A stretch of DNA of 64,000 bases from the NCBI GenBank assembly GCA_003049485.1, contig PYST01000007.1:1-64000 (forward strand). Direction: 5' to 3'. Position numbers and translations under genes: made by a program. Every line of letters begins with the position of its first letter. Within the stretch, counting starts at the first letter, position 1. The notes under the pieces are model-generated. The model searched no databases. It was not told the DNA's origin and saw only the letters and a program-made list of their open reading frames with translations. Shown here one piece after another: positions 10,547 to 22,697 of the stretch. The stretch comes from Ophioceras dolichostomum. Lineage: Eukaryota > Ascomycota > Sordariomycetes > Magnaporthales > Ophioceraceae.

Positions 10547-13329
10547 ATGGCTTCACAACATGCAAGATGCCGCCCAGGATGCGAAGAATGCAACGAACAC
10601 GAACAGCAGAAGCTGACTGTTTCTCAGAGCCCGACGACTTGTAGCCCGATCGAGGCGACGATGAGTTACATGCTTCGCCAGGGGAACCACTACCACAAGA
10701 TAAAGCCTGTTGATGCCAAGCTCGTTCACGATCTCGATGTCAAGTACGTCCAGACAGCTGAGACCGAGATGGTCGACGGTGACACGCTCATCATCATCAA
10801 CGTGCCCGAGGGCCGTCAGGCCAGCAACCACACCTGTAACGGCGGCACCTTTCCCCTGGCCTGGCGCCTCCGGATGGACTCTCGAGACCTTCGGTATAGC
10901 GGCTTCATGCTGTTCCCGCGCCTTCTAGACGACGCCAAATACCAGGCTCGACAGGTCTCCCGCCTCAAGGCGAAGGGGGCCATGCCCAACGGCGTCGACT
11001 ACGTCCTCGACCTCGGCCCGTCGAGCAACGAGGAAGTGCAGGCTGCTCAGCTCCAGCACCTGAGCCTTTCCAAGGGAATCATGCGGTGGTACAAGACTCA
11101 GTTCTCCCAGCCGCTGATCGTCAGGGAGCTGGTTGCGGGTCACGACGAGTGCTGCGAGTGCTGGGGCAAGGAGATGGAAGGCAAGGGGGAGGACGTTCTC
11201 GGTTCCGTCAAGTGGGCCAGTCGGTGCATCTGGGACAACAACATCGAGCCATATTTTCGGGACATTCCCGACTACTGCGAGTTCCGTCATGCAACCAATG
11301 TCGTCCGCCTTCTGAGGAAGATTGCCGGCATGCCTGGTGGTACCCTCCTTCTGGATTCTGCACCCCGGGCCTTTACGATCGCCGGCATCGTAAAGATGTT
11401 CGAGGTCGCATACTGCGATTCAACCATATGGCTGGCAAGTACCTTACCAAACTCCCCAAGTTTCTTCGGATGAGCACCCTCCGCCCTCTGCCCTTCCCTT
11501 CACTCTCCCTATCTCCGAGAGAGCCACTCTCTTCATGAAACTGGTTAGCATCCGGTTAGCATCCAGTTAGCATCATACTGACAACCATGGCATGGCAGCG
11601 TGACGCGGCTCTCGAGTGGGTAAACGCGGATAGGAATTGTGATTTCGTCGACATCCTCACCGAGGACGCCATCATCATGGCCTATAATATGCAGGTTCCC
11701 GAGATTGCCAAGGTCGCCTTCGGGCTCCTCGCGAACGAGAGTGCCCTCCAGATGGAGTCCGGTCTGCAGCCACCCCGTGGCGGCTACCGCTATTCGGTAT
11801 TCGGCCGTCGTCTCCGCGACATCAACGACGACGAGATTCAGACCGCTGTCGAGCACGCCGGCCGAGCCTTTGCCGAGCGCATCCTCGGTATCCTAGCGAG
11901 GCTCAAGTCCGACGACGTGCTCGAGTGGCTCCAGCTCCGCGAGTGGCAAAAGGTCCGCGAGATCATCGAGGGTCTTGCCGACAAGCCCGGCATCGACGTC
12001 GAGAATCTGAGGGAGGCCCTCGAGAAGGTCAGGACCTCCCTCGTCGAGTACATCCGCTACCAGATCAAGAAGGCCATGTCGGCCTACCACGTCATCACCA
12101 CCGACGCGTACGACAAGGCCCTCCGCCTGTACCTCCCTCAGTCCCGACACACCCCGTTCAAGGGCATCTGGTGCGGCCTGAACGAGAACCAGAAGGCGCT
12201 CACGTCGGTCTTCTGGCGGAACCTGGGGAAGGAGTGGGCGGAGAAGGCGCTGTTCTTCACGTCGGACTACAGGCTGGCCATGGGCGTCACGCTCCAGGAG
12301 GTCGTCGCTCCGCTGAACTGCCTCCTCGAGGAGAACGGGCACAGCCAGTTCGTGGTCGCGGAGATCAGCTGGCAGCTCAAGCGGTCGATCGACCAGATCA
12401 TCTGCAAGCCGCTCTACAACAGCGAGTACGCGAGGAGCCCCTTCTCCACCGAGACGACCGCGTTCCGCTTCCTGAGCCCGAACCTGATCTCGCTCAATGA
12501 GGACGAGCTCCGCTTCCTCCCGCTCTGGGCCGGTGGCCTCAACGACGGCTCGGGCGGCGTGTACGAGTCCGACGCGCCCCCGTCCGACATGGGCCCCTCC
12601 GGCCCGGGACCCAGCTACCACACGGGCTACACAGTCGCCACGGAAACCGCACCTTCTGACGCGTTCTCCTCTTTGGGTGGTGACGACAATGACAATGAGG
12701 TCCGCACCGATTACACGTCAAGCACCGTGGGCGACGTGAACAGGGACATGGCCGACCTCGACATCCAGTCCCTCGCCAGCAGCAGCTCCGTCAGCGGCCT
12801 CGGCCTGGGCGTGCTCGACATCCAGTCCCAGAAGACGACGGCGTCCCACCCGTCCACCAACGCAGCCTCCATGGGCGACACCTCCTCCTCCGCCCCGCCC
12901 GCGTCGTCCCTCGCGGCCGACGACGACTTCGCGGACGCCAGGTTTGCGGTACCGGCGCCTCACCAGGCCGTGGGTCAGGCGATCGAGCACCTTGTTGTTG
13001 ATCTTCACGAGGGTGGTGATGCACATGCAGACCACCATGCCCAAGCAAGTGCAGCTGCAGAAGTCTCGACGTCGGCGTCGGTGGCTAGCGAGTACGACTT
13101 CGACATTGCGCAGTACAGCGACGATGATGATAATTATGATAACGATAACGGTGAAGACTTCGACGACGGCATGAGCGATAGGTCCGTCACGCCTACACCG
13201 TCTGTCGTCGGCGCCGCTGCTGGCAGCAGCAGTGGTGGTGGTGGTAGTGAGGATCGCGAGATGTCCGATGCCCTGGCCGCCACCTCTTCCACTGGCTCTG
13301 GGAGGATCGACCAAGGCAATCATCCTTGA
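10547..13329 (+). CDS. Unrecognised 872-residue fungal protein
   Basis: Two exons: 10547-11434 and 11599-13329, about 872 residues. The intron (11435-11598) begins GCAAGT and ends GGCAG, so it appears to be a GC-AG intron. A CTGAC branch site lies about 20 nt before the acceptor and both sides are phase 0. A GT donor four bases downstream fails because no acceptor keeps the frame open. The N-terminal 40 residues are Cys-rich (CRPGCEECNEHEQQ). The next 550 or so are globular and mainly helical in character. The rest is a Ser/Asp/Gly-rich acidic tail with no obvious fold. An in-frame ATG at 10469 would add 26 residues; I prefer 10547 for its better context (CAAGATGG). No known domain, signal peptide or membrane span is evident, so I assign no function. 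Confidence 0.65.
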
Positions 13330-14399
13330 GCCTAGCCCAGAGGTCAAGGGAAACAGCATGTGCCCAGTCTAGCCCTTAACTCCCTCCCCCTATGCAGCTT
13401 CCTATCGAGTTAGCCCAGCAAGCGCATGCACACCGATTCAGCTCAGCATACATCATACATCCACCGCGTTTACTGTCTGGCCTTTCTTATACCCAACATC
13501 GCACACAGCAGGTGGTATATGGCACTTATCTCATATGCCACTGAGCGGAGTTTTTTTCTATGGAAGCAACAACTCGCCTTTCCTACTTCGGAATTTTTTT
13601 GATTGTTTTTTCTCTCTTGGTTGTTGTTTTATCCTCTTCACGATTTATGGATCTACGAAAACAAGGAACTCTCAGGTACTTCAGGTCATCATCGGACAAC
13701 CATCTCTCTGGCTACGTGGTAGGTAGCAACAACCCTTCGAGCAAAAAGAAGCCGCTTTTCCTTTCATGTCTGTCTCTCTTTCTTCCTCACTTTCTTCGTT
13801 TTTTAGCCCTGGCCTTGTAGTAGTGGTCATGTTCACATTGCATACCTACCCAACCGAACAAGCGAGCAGGTAACAAGAGCATCTAGGTATGCTTGCCCGT
13901 TCTGGTCTCCCTAAGAACCTACCTCTACATAATAAAAGAAAATCAATTGACTTCACTTTCTCATTCTCTTCGCTCTCCTTTCTCACATTCCTTTTCTTAT
14001 TTTGTTCTATGTCTCAAGAGCGCAGCTGTCAAGGGTCTCATGTCTTGGGTGGTTTTGTACGAGGGCCGGGGAGTTATTGAAATTAGAAAACGAACAAAAA
14101 ATTGAAGGACTAAGGAGACTCTCTTCATGTGTGGTTGTCGATAGACTTCAGGGTACATGAGTACGCAAAGTATCTTGGCAAAATGGAGCATGCATAGTGC
14201 GCTTGTGAAAGCTGTCTTCGATGTACACTGCCCATGCTGTCAAACAAGGCACCAACCGCAGTTGATCAAAGACAGTTCTTGTAAGTTTTGGGTATCATGA
14301 ATTTCTCGTACTAACTAAACCTCTCTACCTCTCCTCTTTTTCATGTTTCTCCACACACGCACCCGCTTCGCGCCTCGCTCGTCTTGTTCTCCTTCTTCT
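13330..14399. other. Convergent 3' intergenic region
   Basis: About 1.07 kb between the 3' ends of the 872-residue gene and TAP42. It is T/C-rich with short frames only and should hold both 3' UTRs. No gene or structured RNA is supportable. Confidence 0.45.
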
Positions 14400-15572
14400 T
14401 CAGCCCCTATTCAGCGTATTCCCCGCCCCCCTCGGATTCTCCTCGGTGAACTCGTCCCACGCCCTCGCCTTCATGGTCTCGGCGTCCGCCTTCTCCATGT
14501 CGTCCTCGTTCGGCGTGGGCGGCCGCCCGCTCGCCTCCCCCCCGCCCTCGATGATGCCGCCCCTGCGCCGCTCCTCCTCCAGGTACTCGTCGATGCTCAT
14601 CGTCGGCAGGTTGTGGCCCGGCCGGAACACGCCCTTCGCCAGCTCGGCCCGGTTGCTCACGATCGTGAACGGCTGCAGCGGCTTGCCGGACTTGTCGAGC
14701 AGCGCACCGCGGGGCTGCTGCTGTAGGTTTTTGAGGGGCGAGTCGAGACGCGCGGAGGCGATGGCTTGGTCGCGCAGCATGGCGCGGCGGCGCTCGCCTT
14801 CGTCCATGGGTGCGCTGCTGCTGCCTGGTGGACGGGACGGCGGAGGGTTGGCTGGGGCGAGCGCTAGCACTTCCTCTTCGCGGTTGATGCCCTCCAGGGC
14901 TTGCAGTGCCTCGTGCGCGGAGAGCTCTAGCTGCGTGAGGCGCGCCTCGCGGGCGACTTCGTCGTCCACGCCGCCTGACTCTCCTCCTCCGCCTTCGAAC
15001 CGACCGTTGCTGTTGGCTGCTGCTGCTGCGGCAACCTGCCGCCTGAGAGCCTCCAGTTTCGCGTTCAGCTCCTTCTCGGCCTTGAAAGCGGCGATCTTGG
15101 CGTCGCGGCGCCGGGACGGGTCGATGGGCAGCGTGGTGAAGGAGCGGGGGGAGTCGTCGTACTCGGCCAGCAGGCGGGCGTGTGCCGTGCTGAGCAGCTC
15201 GTACGAGTCGAGGCGGTGGAGGAAGCGCTCGTAGGCGGCGCGAGAGTCTTCTAGGATGCGCCTGCGGTCTGACGGGGTCGAGTCGGGACTACCGCCGGTT
15301 CGCTGGAGGAGGCCGGCGAGGCGGAAGTCGGCGAGCAGGTACGGGAGGTGGGACGTGCTCAGGTCGTCGGCCGTCTCGTTGGGGCTGAAGAGCGAGAGCC
15401 TGTCGATCAGCTGTAGGGCCGTGCGGTAGCCCCCTATTGCCGCAGCCAGGGCGGCCTGCCGTGAGGGCGAGCTCGACGGCTCGTAGGTCGTCTCGATGGC
15501 GACTCGGCGCTGCTCGGCTTCCGAGTAGACTGCCTCGAGACTCCTGGGCTGCTGCCCTTCTTGTTCTTCCAT
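14400..15572 (-). CDS. TAP42: TAP42-like PP2A-associated regulatory protein
   Basis: A single uninterrupted exon encoding 390 residues. The first in-frame ATG is at 15572 (MEEQEGQQPRSLEAVYSEAE); the frame is open a little further upstream but has no ATG there. Family hallmarks are a helical N-terminal half with RRRDAKIAAFKAEKELNAKL (about residues 180-200), the LQPFTIVSNRAELAKGVFRP segment with GHNLPTMSIDEYLEEE, and the C-terminal end RAWDEFTEENPRGAGNTLNR. TAP42 (alpha4 in animals) binds catalytic subunits of PP2A-type phosphatases and couples them to TOR signalling in the cytosol. The length fits the family. A poly-Ala/Asn linker sits around residue 205. It is divergent from DCL1 and convergent with the upstream unknown gene. 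Confidence 0.93.
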   Translation of the reverse strand: MEEQEGQQPRSLEAVYSEAEQRRVAIETTYEPSSSPSRQAALAAAIGGYRTALQLIDRLSLFSPNETADDLSTSHLPYLLADFRLAGLLQRTGGSPDSTPSDRRRILEDSRAAYERFLHRLDSYELLSTAHARLLAEYDDSPRSFTTLPIDPSRRRDAKIAAFKAEKELNAKLEALRRQVAAAAAANSNGRFEGGGGESGGVDDEVAREARLTQLELSAHEALQALEGINREEEVLALAPANPPPSRPPGSSSAPMDEGERRRAMLRDQAIASARLDSPLKNLQQQPRGALLDKSGKPLQPFTIVSNRAELAKGVFRPGHNLPTMSIDEYLEEERRRGGIIEGGGEASGRPPTPNEDDMEKADAETMKARAWDEFTEENPRGAGNTLNRG

Positions 15573-16513
15573 GTCTATCCTATGTATCCTACCGGGTATC
15601 AGCAAAAAAAAAGGCTTGAGATGTCCGTCGAGAGTTGGCGGATGGAAAGATGGTGGAATTGGAGCAGCACCCCTGGTCAGGGTGGGGGTGGGTCATCAAG
15701 CATGTTTATCTTATCGGATATCTTATCGCTGACGTTTTTGCTTGGCAGGTGCACGACGTCAATTGTGTTGTGGCAGGCTTCTCAATTCCACTTCTACCTC
15801 CTTGAGAGACTAACCTGCCCGATTCCGAGACTCCTCGTGATCGACCGGTAGGCAGCTCCAGGAGCATAGGAATTGGCGTGGCATTTGATGTGATGCTGCG
15901 CTGCGATTGCTTTTTCAGCTCTCAGACTCGTTCCTGCCTCCCAATCCCCAGGTGACCTCCCAAGGTAGCTTCCCCAGGTAACCTTCCAGCAGCGAGGTTT
16001 CTCTTCGTTCTTCGTTTCATCCACGGATCAACGGCTCCCATCTCTCTCGGCGCTTCGTCCGTGAATGAGCGTGGGCCTCTAGGCATCCAACAGGCATCCA
16101 ATCCCGGAAGAGGAATCGGGGGAAAGTTGCGACCGACGCCCAGGCCGTCAGCCGTCTCTTCTTCTGCCCCGTCGCTTACCTGCCTTCAGTCCGCTTCCTG
16201 GACTTCCGCGGTCCTGCCTTCCTCCGGATCTCGTGGCCACCCACCCCACTTTCCTCGGCGGCCGTGGCACTTCCCTCCAAGGCGAGCATCGACGCTCTTT
16301 CCGCACGCAAACTGCAAGTGTGTTTGCGTCAAGCTGCAGTTCCCTTTCTTCGGGGAACGCGGCCGCTCCTCCTTGCCTTCGCTTCTGACGCCGTCATTCC
16401 CGGTCCTGACTGCGCTTTCCAATCGCCGTGGGCCGCTTTTGACGTTTGACGACACCGAACTGCCGCCCGGTCTGGTCGCGTGCTACCTGCGGCGGAGCGG
16501 GGCACTCTCGAAC
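15573..16513. other. Divergent promoter region between TAP42 and DCL1
   Basis: About 940 bases. The frame of DCL1 stays open upstream of its ATG from about 16061 but contains no ATG. This stretch is therefore taken as 5' UTR, although an undetected upstream exon cannot be excluded. No regulatory motif can be assigned with confidence. Confidence 0.4.
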
Positions 16514-19500
16514 ATGCCGGGTGCCCTCCCGTCGCATCTGGCGCCCAGCGCGGATGCTGTGTTGATTGATTTGCCCGACGTCTCCAGCCCTGTGATGGTG
16601 CCGAATCCTCTGGTCGAGCCTGGCCATCTCCCTTCCTCTCCCGCCGAGGATGGGCCTTCTCGCTGCGTCGAGGCTGAGCATCCTCACGACAGCGATATTG
16701 ATGATGGCGAGAATGAGTCCCAGGATGAGGACGGCCCTCTACTCGAGGTCAACCCAGAGGCGGCTAAGCCTCGCAAGATCACCCATCGCAAGAGAGCTAA
16801 CATTGCAGTGTTCGATGCCTTCCTGGAGCAGAACAAGGAAGAGCTTTGCCGTCCCTCCGAGCCTCAGCACCCTTCTAAGAATGGTGTTTCCGGCCTGTCG
16901 GGATCGCCCGGTCAGAGGGTCATTGAGGGAGCCAGGGAGTATCAGCTGGAGCTTTTTGAGCGCGCCAAGCAGAAGAACATCATCGCTGTGTTGGATACAG
17001 GCACTGGCAAAACGCTTATATCCATCTTACTGATCCGTCATATCATCGAGAAAGAGTTCGCAGCGCGATCAGAGGGCAAGGATCGGCGCATCGCTTTCTT
17101 CCTGGTAAGGCTTTGTCTTGAACGTTGCATTTGAACATGAGATGATGTTTCTCTTCCGCCTTTTTCTAACAATCCTTCTCTATTCTATTTCATTTGCCCG
17201 CCTTTCCAGGTTGACAAGGTCGCCCTGGTGTGGCAACAGACGAAGCATCTCGAGGCCAATCTTGATCATCCTGTCGAGGGCATTCATGGCGATGCCGCCA
17301 CCCACATGTGGAAGAGCCGGGACTTCTGGACTGGGCTTTTCGAGAAGAACAGGGTCATCGTGTGCACCGCGGAGATTCTCTACAAGTGCCTCCATCATTC
17401 GTACATCACCATGGCACAGATCAACCTTCTAGTGTTCGATGAGGCGCACCACGCGAAGAAAAGCCACCCGTACGCTAAGATTATTGAAGACTTCTACGCC
17501 CCTGAGCAAGACCCCGAGAAAAGGCCGCGCGTGTTCGGCATGACTGCGTCCCCAATCGACGTCAAGACCAATAAAGTCGAGCGGGCTGCCACCGTCCTTG
17601 AGCTCCTGCTTCGCAGTGAGATTGCTACGATCGCTGAGCCAGACCTTTTCAAGACATTTGGTGGACGGCCCGCCGAGCGAAACGTTCACTATGGCCCTCT
17701 CGGACTACGGGAGCCGACCGAGCTGTGGTGGAAGTTGGACAGCCTCATTGGCCGACATCCGCAGTTCCGACAGGCATTCAATACCGCCCGCTTTTTCACC
17801 ACCGAGCTGGGTTCGTGGTGTGCTGACCGGGTCTGGGAGCTGATCCTGCGCCAGGATGGCCACAACTCAGCGCGCCTCGAGGCGAAGACAGAGTCCGAGC
17901 TCGCCAAGGAGGCCTTCGGCTGGAGAAATGACACCGCCGAGTGCCTGGAAGAGCTGCGGGCTGCCACCAAGATTGTCAAGAGCTGGTCCTTCGAAGCACC
18001 CACCGATGATGATCAGCTCTCCGACAAGGTTGAGAAGTTGCTCCAGATTCTAGGGGAGAGTTTCAACGACCCCCTTCGTTCGTCTCAGTGTATTGTGTTT
18101 GTAGAGCGGCGCCATACGGCAACGATGCTCGTCGACCTCGTGAACCAGCCAAGCGTGCATGAAATGTTCCCGACACTGAAAGCGGCCGCCCTGGTAAGGA
18201 TAACGTCCTCTTGACTCGCGATGGCCAGTCTTGCAGATTCGCATCATACAACATACTGACCCCTCATTCCTGTGACATGAAGATGGGCTCCGGCCGCGGC
18301 GACTTGGGCCACGAGAGCATCTCGATCAGGCGCCAGCAGTCGACGCTGGATCAGTTCCGATCTGGCGAACTCAACTGCCTCTTCGCGACGTCCGTTGCAG
18401 AGGAAGGCCTCGACATTCCGGGCTGCAACGTAGTGGTGCGGTTCGACCCCTCTGACACGACAATCCAATACATCCAGTCCCGGGGCCGCGCTCGCATGGT
18501 TAACTCGACCTTTGTCCATATGCTCGAGATGGGAAACATGGATCATTTGAGGAAGCGGCAACAGAACCTGGTCAACGAGCAGAAGATGCGCGCGTTCTGC
18601 CAGTCGCTCCCGGAAGACCGCCTAATTCAGAAGGACGACGTCGACCTAGACGTTCTGCTCAGGCAGGACAAGAGCAAGCGAGTGTTTGTTGTCGATAGCA
18701 CGGGCGCCAAGCTGACGTATAAGCAGAGCATCTCCATTCTGGCCGAATTTGTCAATTCTCTGCACTCCTCTTCGCAGGCGTTGCCGCCCTTGGTCGAGTA
18801 CACGATCGTCCCCCATCCCAAGGGAGGATTCCAGGCCGAGGTCCTGCTGCCGGCGAGCTCGCCTCTGAGAGCCGCCACGGGAAGGCCGCACCGCACGAAA
18901 CAGCTCGCAAAGTTCGCAGCGGCTTACGAGATGTGTCGGCTGTTGTACCAGGGCCGCTACCTGGATGAGCACCTCAAGCCGATCTTCACGAAGAATCTCC
19001 CGGCCATGCGAAATGCGCGACTGGCGATTAGCTCCAAGAAGAAGGCCGAGTACAGCATGAGGCTGAAACCGGACATGTGGGCAGACGTGGGATTGCCCGA
19101 GAGGCTCTTCGCCACGGCCCTAGTCTTGTCGAACCCTCAGGCAATGCGTGATCCGTCAAGGCCAATTTTGATGCTAACTAGACAGTCGCTGCCACAGATC
19201 GCCCCCTTCACCCTGTTCTTCGGCGAGGGTCGATCATCAAACGTTCTATGCATGCCCGTTTCTGGCTCCTTCCAGCCAAGTGGTAATCAACTGGAGGGAA
19301 TGTCAGCCTTCACTCTTCGCATCTTCCGGGATGTATTCAGCAAGGACTTTGAGGCGACGGGGGAAAACTTGCCTTACTTCATGGTTCCCACCGTCAAAGA
19401 CCACGACTGGTTCCCGCAGCTGGCGCAGCAAGGCGGCGCTGGCGACACCATCAATACCCTCGTCGATTGGCAATCGGTGGAACGCGTCGAAAAGGCGGAC

Positions 19501-21936
19501 AAAATGCCCTTTACCTTTGGCGAGCCAGATGACTTCTTCCAGAACAAGTACGTGACAGATCCCTTCGATGGGTCGCGCAAGTTCTTCCTGCGCAGAGTCC
19601 GCCGTGACCTCACGCCGCAAGACCCATCCGCCGAGGGCTCTCCAGGTCTTCCCCGCCAATGGAAGAAGATGGCCGACACCATCATGAATTACAGTGCCGG
19701 CGTCCTCTGGACGAAGAGTCGCGAGCGACGTCTGCCCAAGCTTCGGGAGAACCAGCCCGTGGTGGAAGCAGACTTCATCCCGCTGCGCCGCAACCTCCTG
19801 GACGAGACCGACAGTAGCGTGGCGCTGCAGCCGAAGACCTGCTTTTTGATTTTGGAGACCCTTGAAATCTCTCTGGTAAGTTGCACCGGATTGTAGTTAG
19901 CATGGCGCCGTCTGTAAATACCTAACGCTAACGTTCTCTTGTGCCAGCTGCCTTCCGACATCGTGGCCATGGCCTACAACATTCCAGCCATCATCTATCG
20001 TCTTGAGAGTTACCTCATCGCGCTCGATGCGTGCAAGCTGTGCAGCCTCGACATCCGGCCTGACCTCGCCGTAATGGCGCTGACCAAGGACAGCGCCAAC
20101 TCGGGCGAGCACGATGAACAGCCCATCAACTTCCAGCAGGGCATGGGAGAGAACTACGAGCGCCTTGAGTTCCTCGGCGACACGTTCCTCAAGATGGCCA
20201 CCACCATTGCGCTCTACGCGCAGCTGCCGGACAAGGGCGAGTACGAAAGCCACGTTGACCGCATGGTCATGATCTGCAACAAGAACCTGTTCAACAACGC
20301 TCTGCTCAAGAAGCTGCAGGAGTACGTGCGCTCCAAGTCGTTCAGCCGGCGTACCTGGTATCCGCCAGGATTGGTGCTAAAGAAGGGCAAGCAGCTGGAG
20401 ACAGAGGGCAGGCACTCGCTGGGCGACAAATCGATTGCCGACGTGTGCGAGGCTCTCATCGGCGCGGCTTATCTCACAACAAGGAAGCCCGTACCGGACA
20501 AGATGACCAAGCCCACGGCACCGAACGGCAACGGTGTAGAGGAGCCCCAGCCTCGAAAGCAGCAGGACATGGACATGGCGATCAAGGCTGTGACGGCCAT
20601 GGTCAAGAACAAGATGCACCGCATGCAGACTTGGGGCGACTACTTGGCGGCCTATATCCAGCCTCAATGGATCCATAGCCCGCCCACGCCGCTTCAGGCC
20701 GAGCTAGCTCGGCAGATCCATGAGAAGATGGGCTACGAATTCCGATCGCCACGGCTGCTGCGCTCGGCCTTCATGCATCCGTCGTATCCACACCTGTACG
20801 AGCATCTGCCCAGCTACCAGCGCCTCGAGTTCCTCGGGGACGCCCTCCTCGACATGGCCTGTGTCGACCATATCTTCCACAGATTCCCAAAGGCGGACCC
20901 GCAGTCGCTCACCGAGCGCAAGACGACGATGGTGTCGAATCAATTCTACGGATGCCTGGCCGTGGAGCTGGGCTTCCATCGGCATCTTCTCATCTTGAAC
21001 ACTCAGCATGCGTCCCAAGTCTCAGAGTGGCTGAACAAGATCAATGGCGCCCGTGCGGAGGCCGAAGAGGAGGCAGTTTCGCAGGGCAAGAGCAAGAGCG
21101 AGTTCTCGCGTGACTTCTGGCAGCGCGTGGAGGACCCGCCCAAGTGCCTCGCGGACGCTGTCGAGTCGTACGTAGGCGCCGTATTCGTCGACTCCGGCTT
21201 CGACTACTCGACCGTGGAGCACTTCTTCGCGAAGTTCATCCTCCCCTGGTTCCCCATCTCCCCTCGCTCTGCTTCCTCTGGTGAGGGTGAGGATGAGGAT
21301 AGCAAGAACGTTAGCAACGACTACTATAACGGTCGCAGCAACAACGGCCACAACAACCACAGTCAGAACCGCGTTGACGACGACATTCTGTACCACGCCA
21401 TGAGCAAAAACCCCATCGTCGAGTTCGGCAAGCTCATGACGGACCGCTTCGGCTGCTCCCACCACGCCTTCATGATCCGCGAGATCCCCGACCTGGACGG
21501 CGACGCCGCTGTCACGTCGCTCGTCAACGCCACGAAGGTGCTCGCCGTCTGCATCGTGCACGAGAAGGTGCGCGCCCACGCCGTGGCCGCCTCGGGCCGC
21601 TACGCGAAGCTGGCCGTCGCGAAGAAGGCGCGCGCCATGTACAGGGACGTCGTCGACCGCGCCGCCTTCCGGGAGTTGGTTCCCCAGTGCGACTGCCAGA
21701 CGGACGAGGAGGCGTTCGCGGCCGCGAAGGCCGCGGCGGACGCTGCGGAGGCAGCGGAGAGGCGCGAGGAGGAGGACGAGGAGTTCATACTGGCGCCGCC
21801 GCGCCCGCCGTCCCCGCCGCGCGTGTCGCTGGATGGCATGAACATGCGGGTGTCGGCGTATGCGCCGCGGTATAATCCGGACTCACGGCTGAGGATGCAT
21901 GAGAGGATGGGGGCGACGCAGGAGCTGCCGTGGTAG
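16514..21936 (+). CDS. DCL1: Dicer-like protein 1 (RNA silencing endoribonuclease)
   Basis: Four exons (16514-17104, 17210-18193, 18283-19875, 19948-21936), about 1,718 residues. All introns are phase 0. Intron 2 ends in AAG, chosen because it aligns helicase motif IV best and has a CTGAC branch site. Domains in order: a disordered acidic N-terminus; a DExD/H helicase with Walker A DTGTGKT (about residue 162) and DEAHH (about 274-278); helicase C-terminal domain with FATSVAEEGLDIPGCN and QSRGRAR; Dicer dimerisation domain (about 690-780); RNase IIIa (ERLEFLGDTFLKM, then DVCEALIGAAY); RNase IIIb (QRLEFLGDALLDM, then LADAVESYVGAVF); and a C-terminal dsRNA-binding domain. That last domain keeps Cys, His and a CDC pair, matching the zinc-binding CHCC pattern of fungal Dicers. 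Catalytic acidic residues are present in both RNase III domains. It cleaves long dsRNA to small RNAs. DCL1 is preferred over DCL2 because of length and the C-terminal CDC. Confidence 0.93.
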
Positions 21937-22697
21937 GTGTGGCAGTGCATACTTCTTTTTTTTTTTTTGCCCTCTTCCTACTCGGAGGAAGATGGTATGA
22001 GGAAAGAAAGGCAGATGGGGCGGGTGCTAGACACGATGCATATAGTTTATGATCGTCTCGTGGGCTGGTGAGTCTAACTCGCTTTGACGATACGCTGGCA
22101 AAGGTAGATCGTTGGCGGTGGCTGCATATGGGCTTGAGGGGACGAGCGACACCATTGCTACTATTGATCTGGCTCATCTCGGGCAGCAAGCGGTGCTTTT
22201 CATCATTGATTTTTGATTTTCGGTTTTTACTTCAGCGTGAACTTTCCCTGAATCCCGTTTGACGTCCACTCAGGGGCCTAGAACCTGGGGGACACTTACT
22301 GGTTCATTACAGCGGTTGATAGGTCTGGTAAGTAGATTGCTAGATAGCAGCTGCATCAACACTTTCAGAGATGCCTCGGCTTTTTGATACCGTTGATGAG
22401 CAATCGACTCCCCATTACCACTGAAGCAGAAAGATGCAGCACTAGGGACAAAATAGATGGCGTGGTGCGGAACCGTATGGCCTTCTGGCGCCTAGACAGG
22501 CATCACGGAGAACTGACCGCATCTTGCTCCTTCGTATATCATGAGAACCAATGCCCCAGATCCGTTTCCTATCAATAAGCCACCACCTGGAGGTATACCT
22601 AGATTATCAAATATTTTCTGAGTTGTATATCGCAAAAGAAAACCGCCAGAATACCGTAAACGAAATCACCAAGTCCCAGGGAGAGGGAGGGGGCGCA
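21937..22697. other. Convergent 3' region between DCL1 and the homeobox gene
   Basis: About 760 bases with a poly-T run just after the DCL1 stop (21955-21968) and no plausible gene. It should contain both 3' UTRs. Confidence 0.45.
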
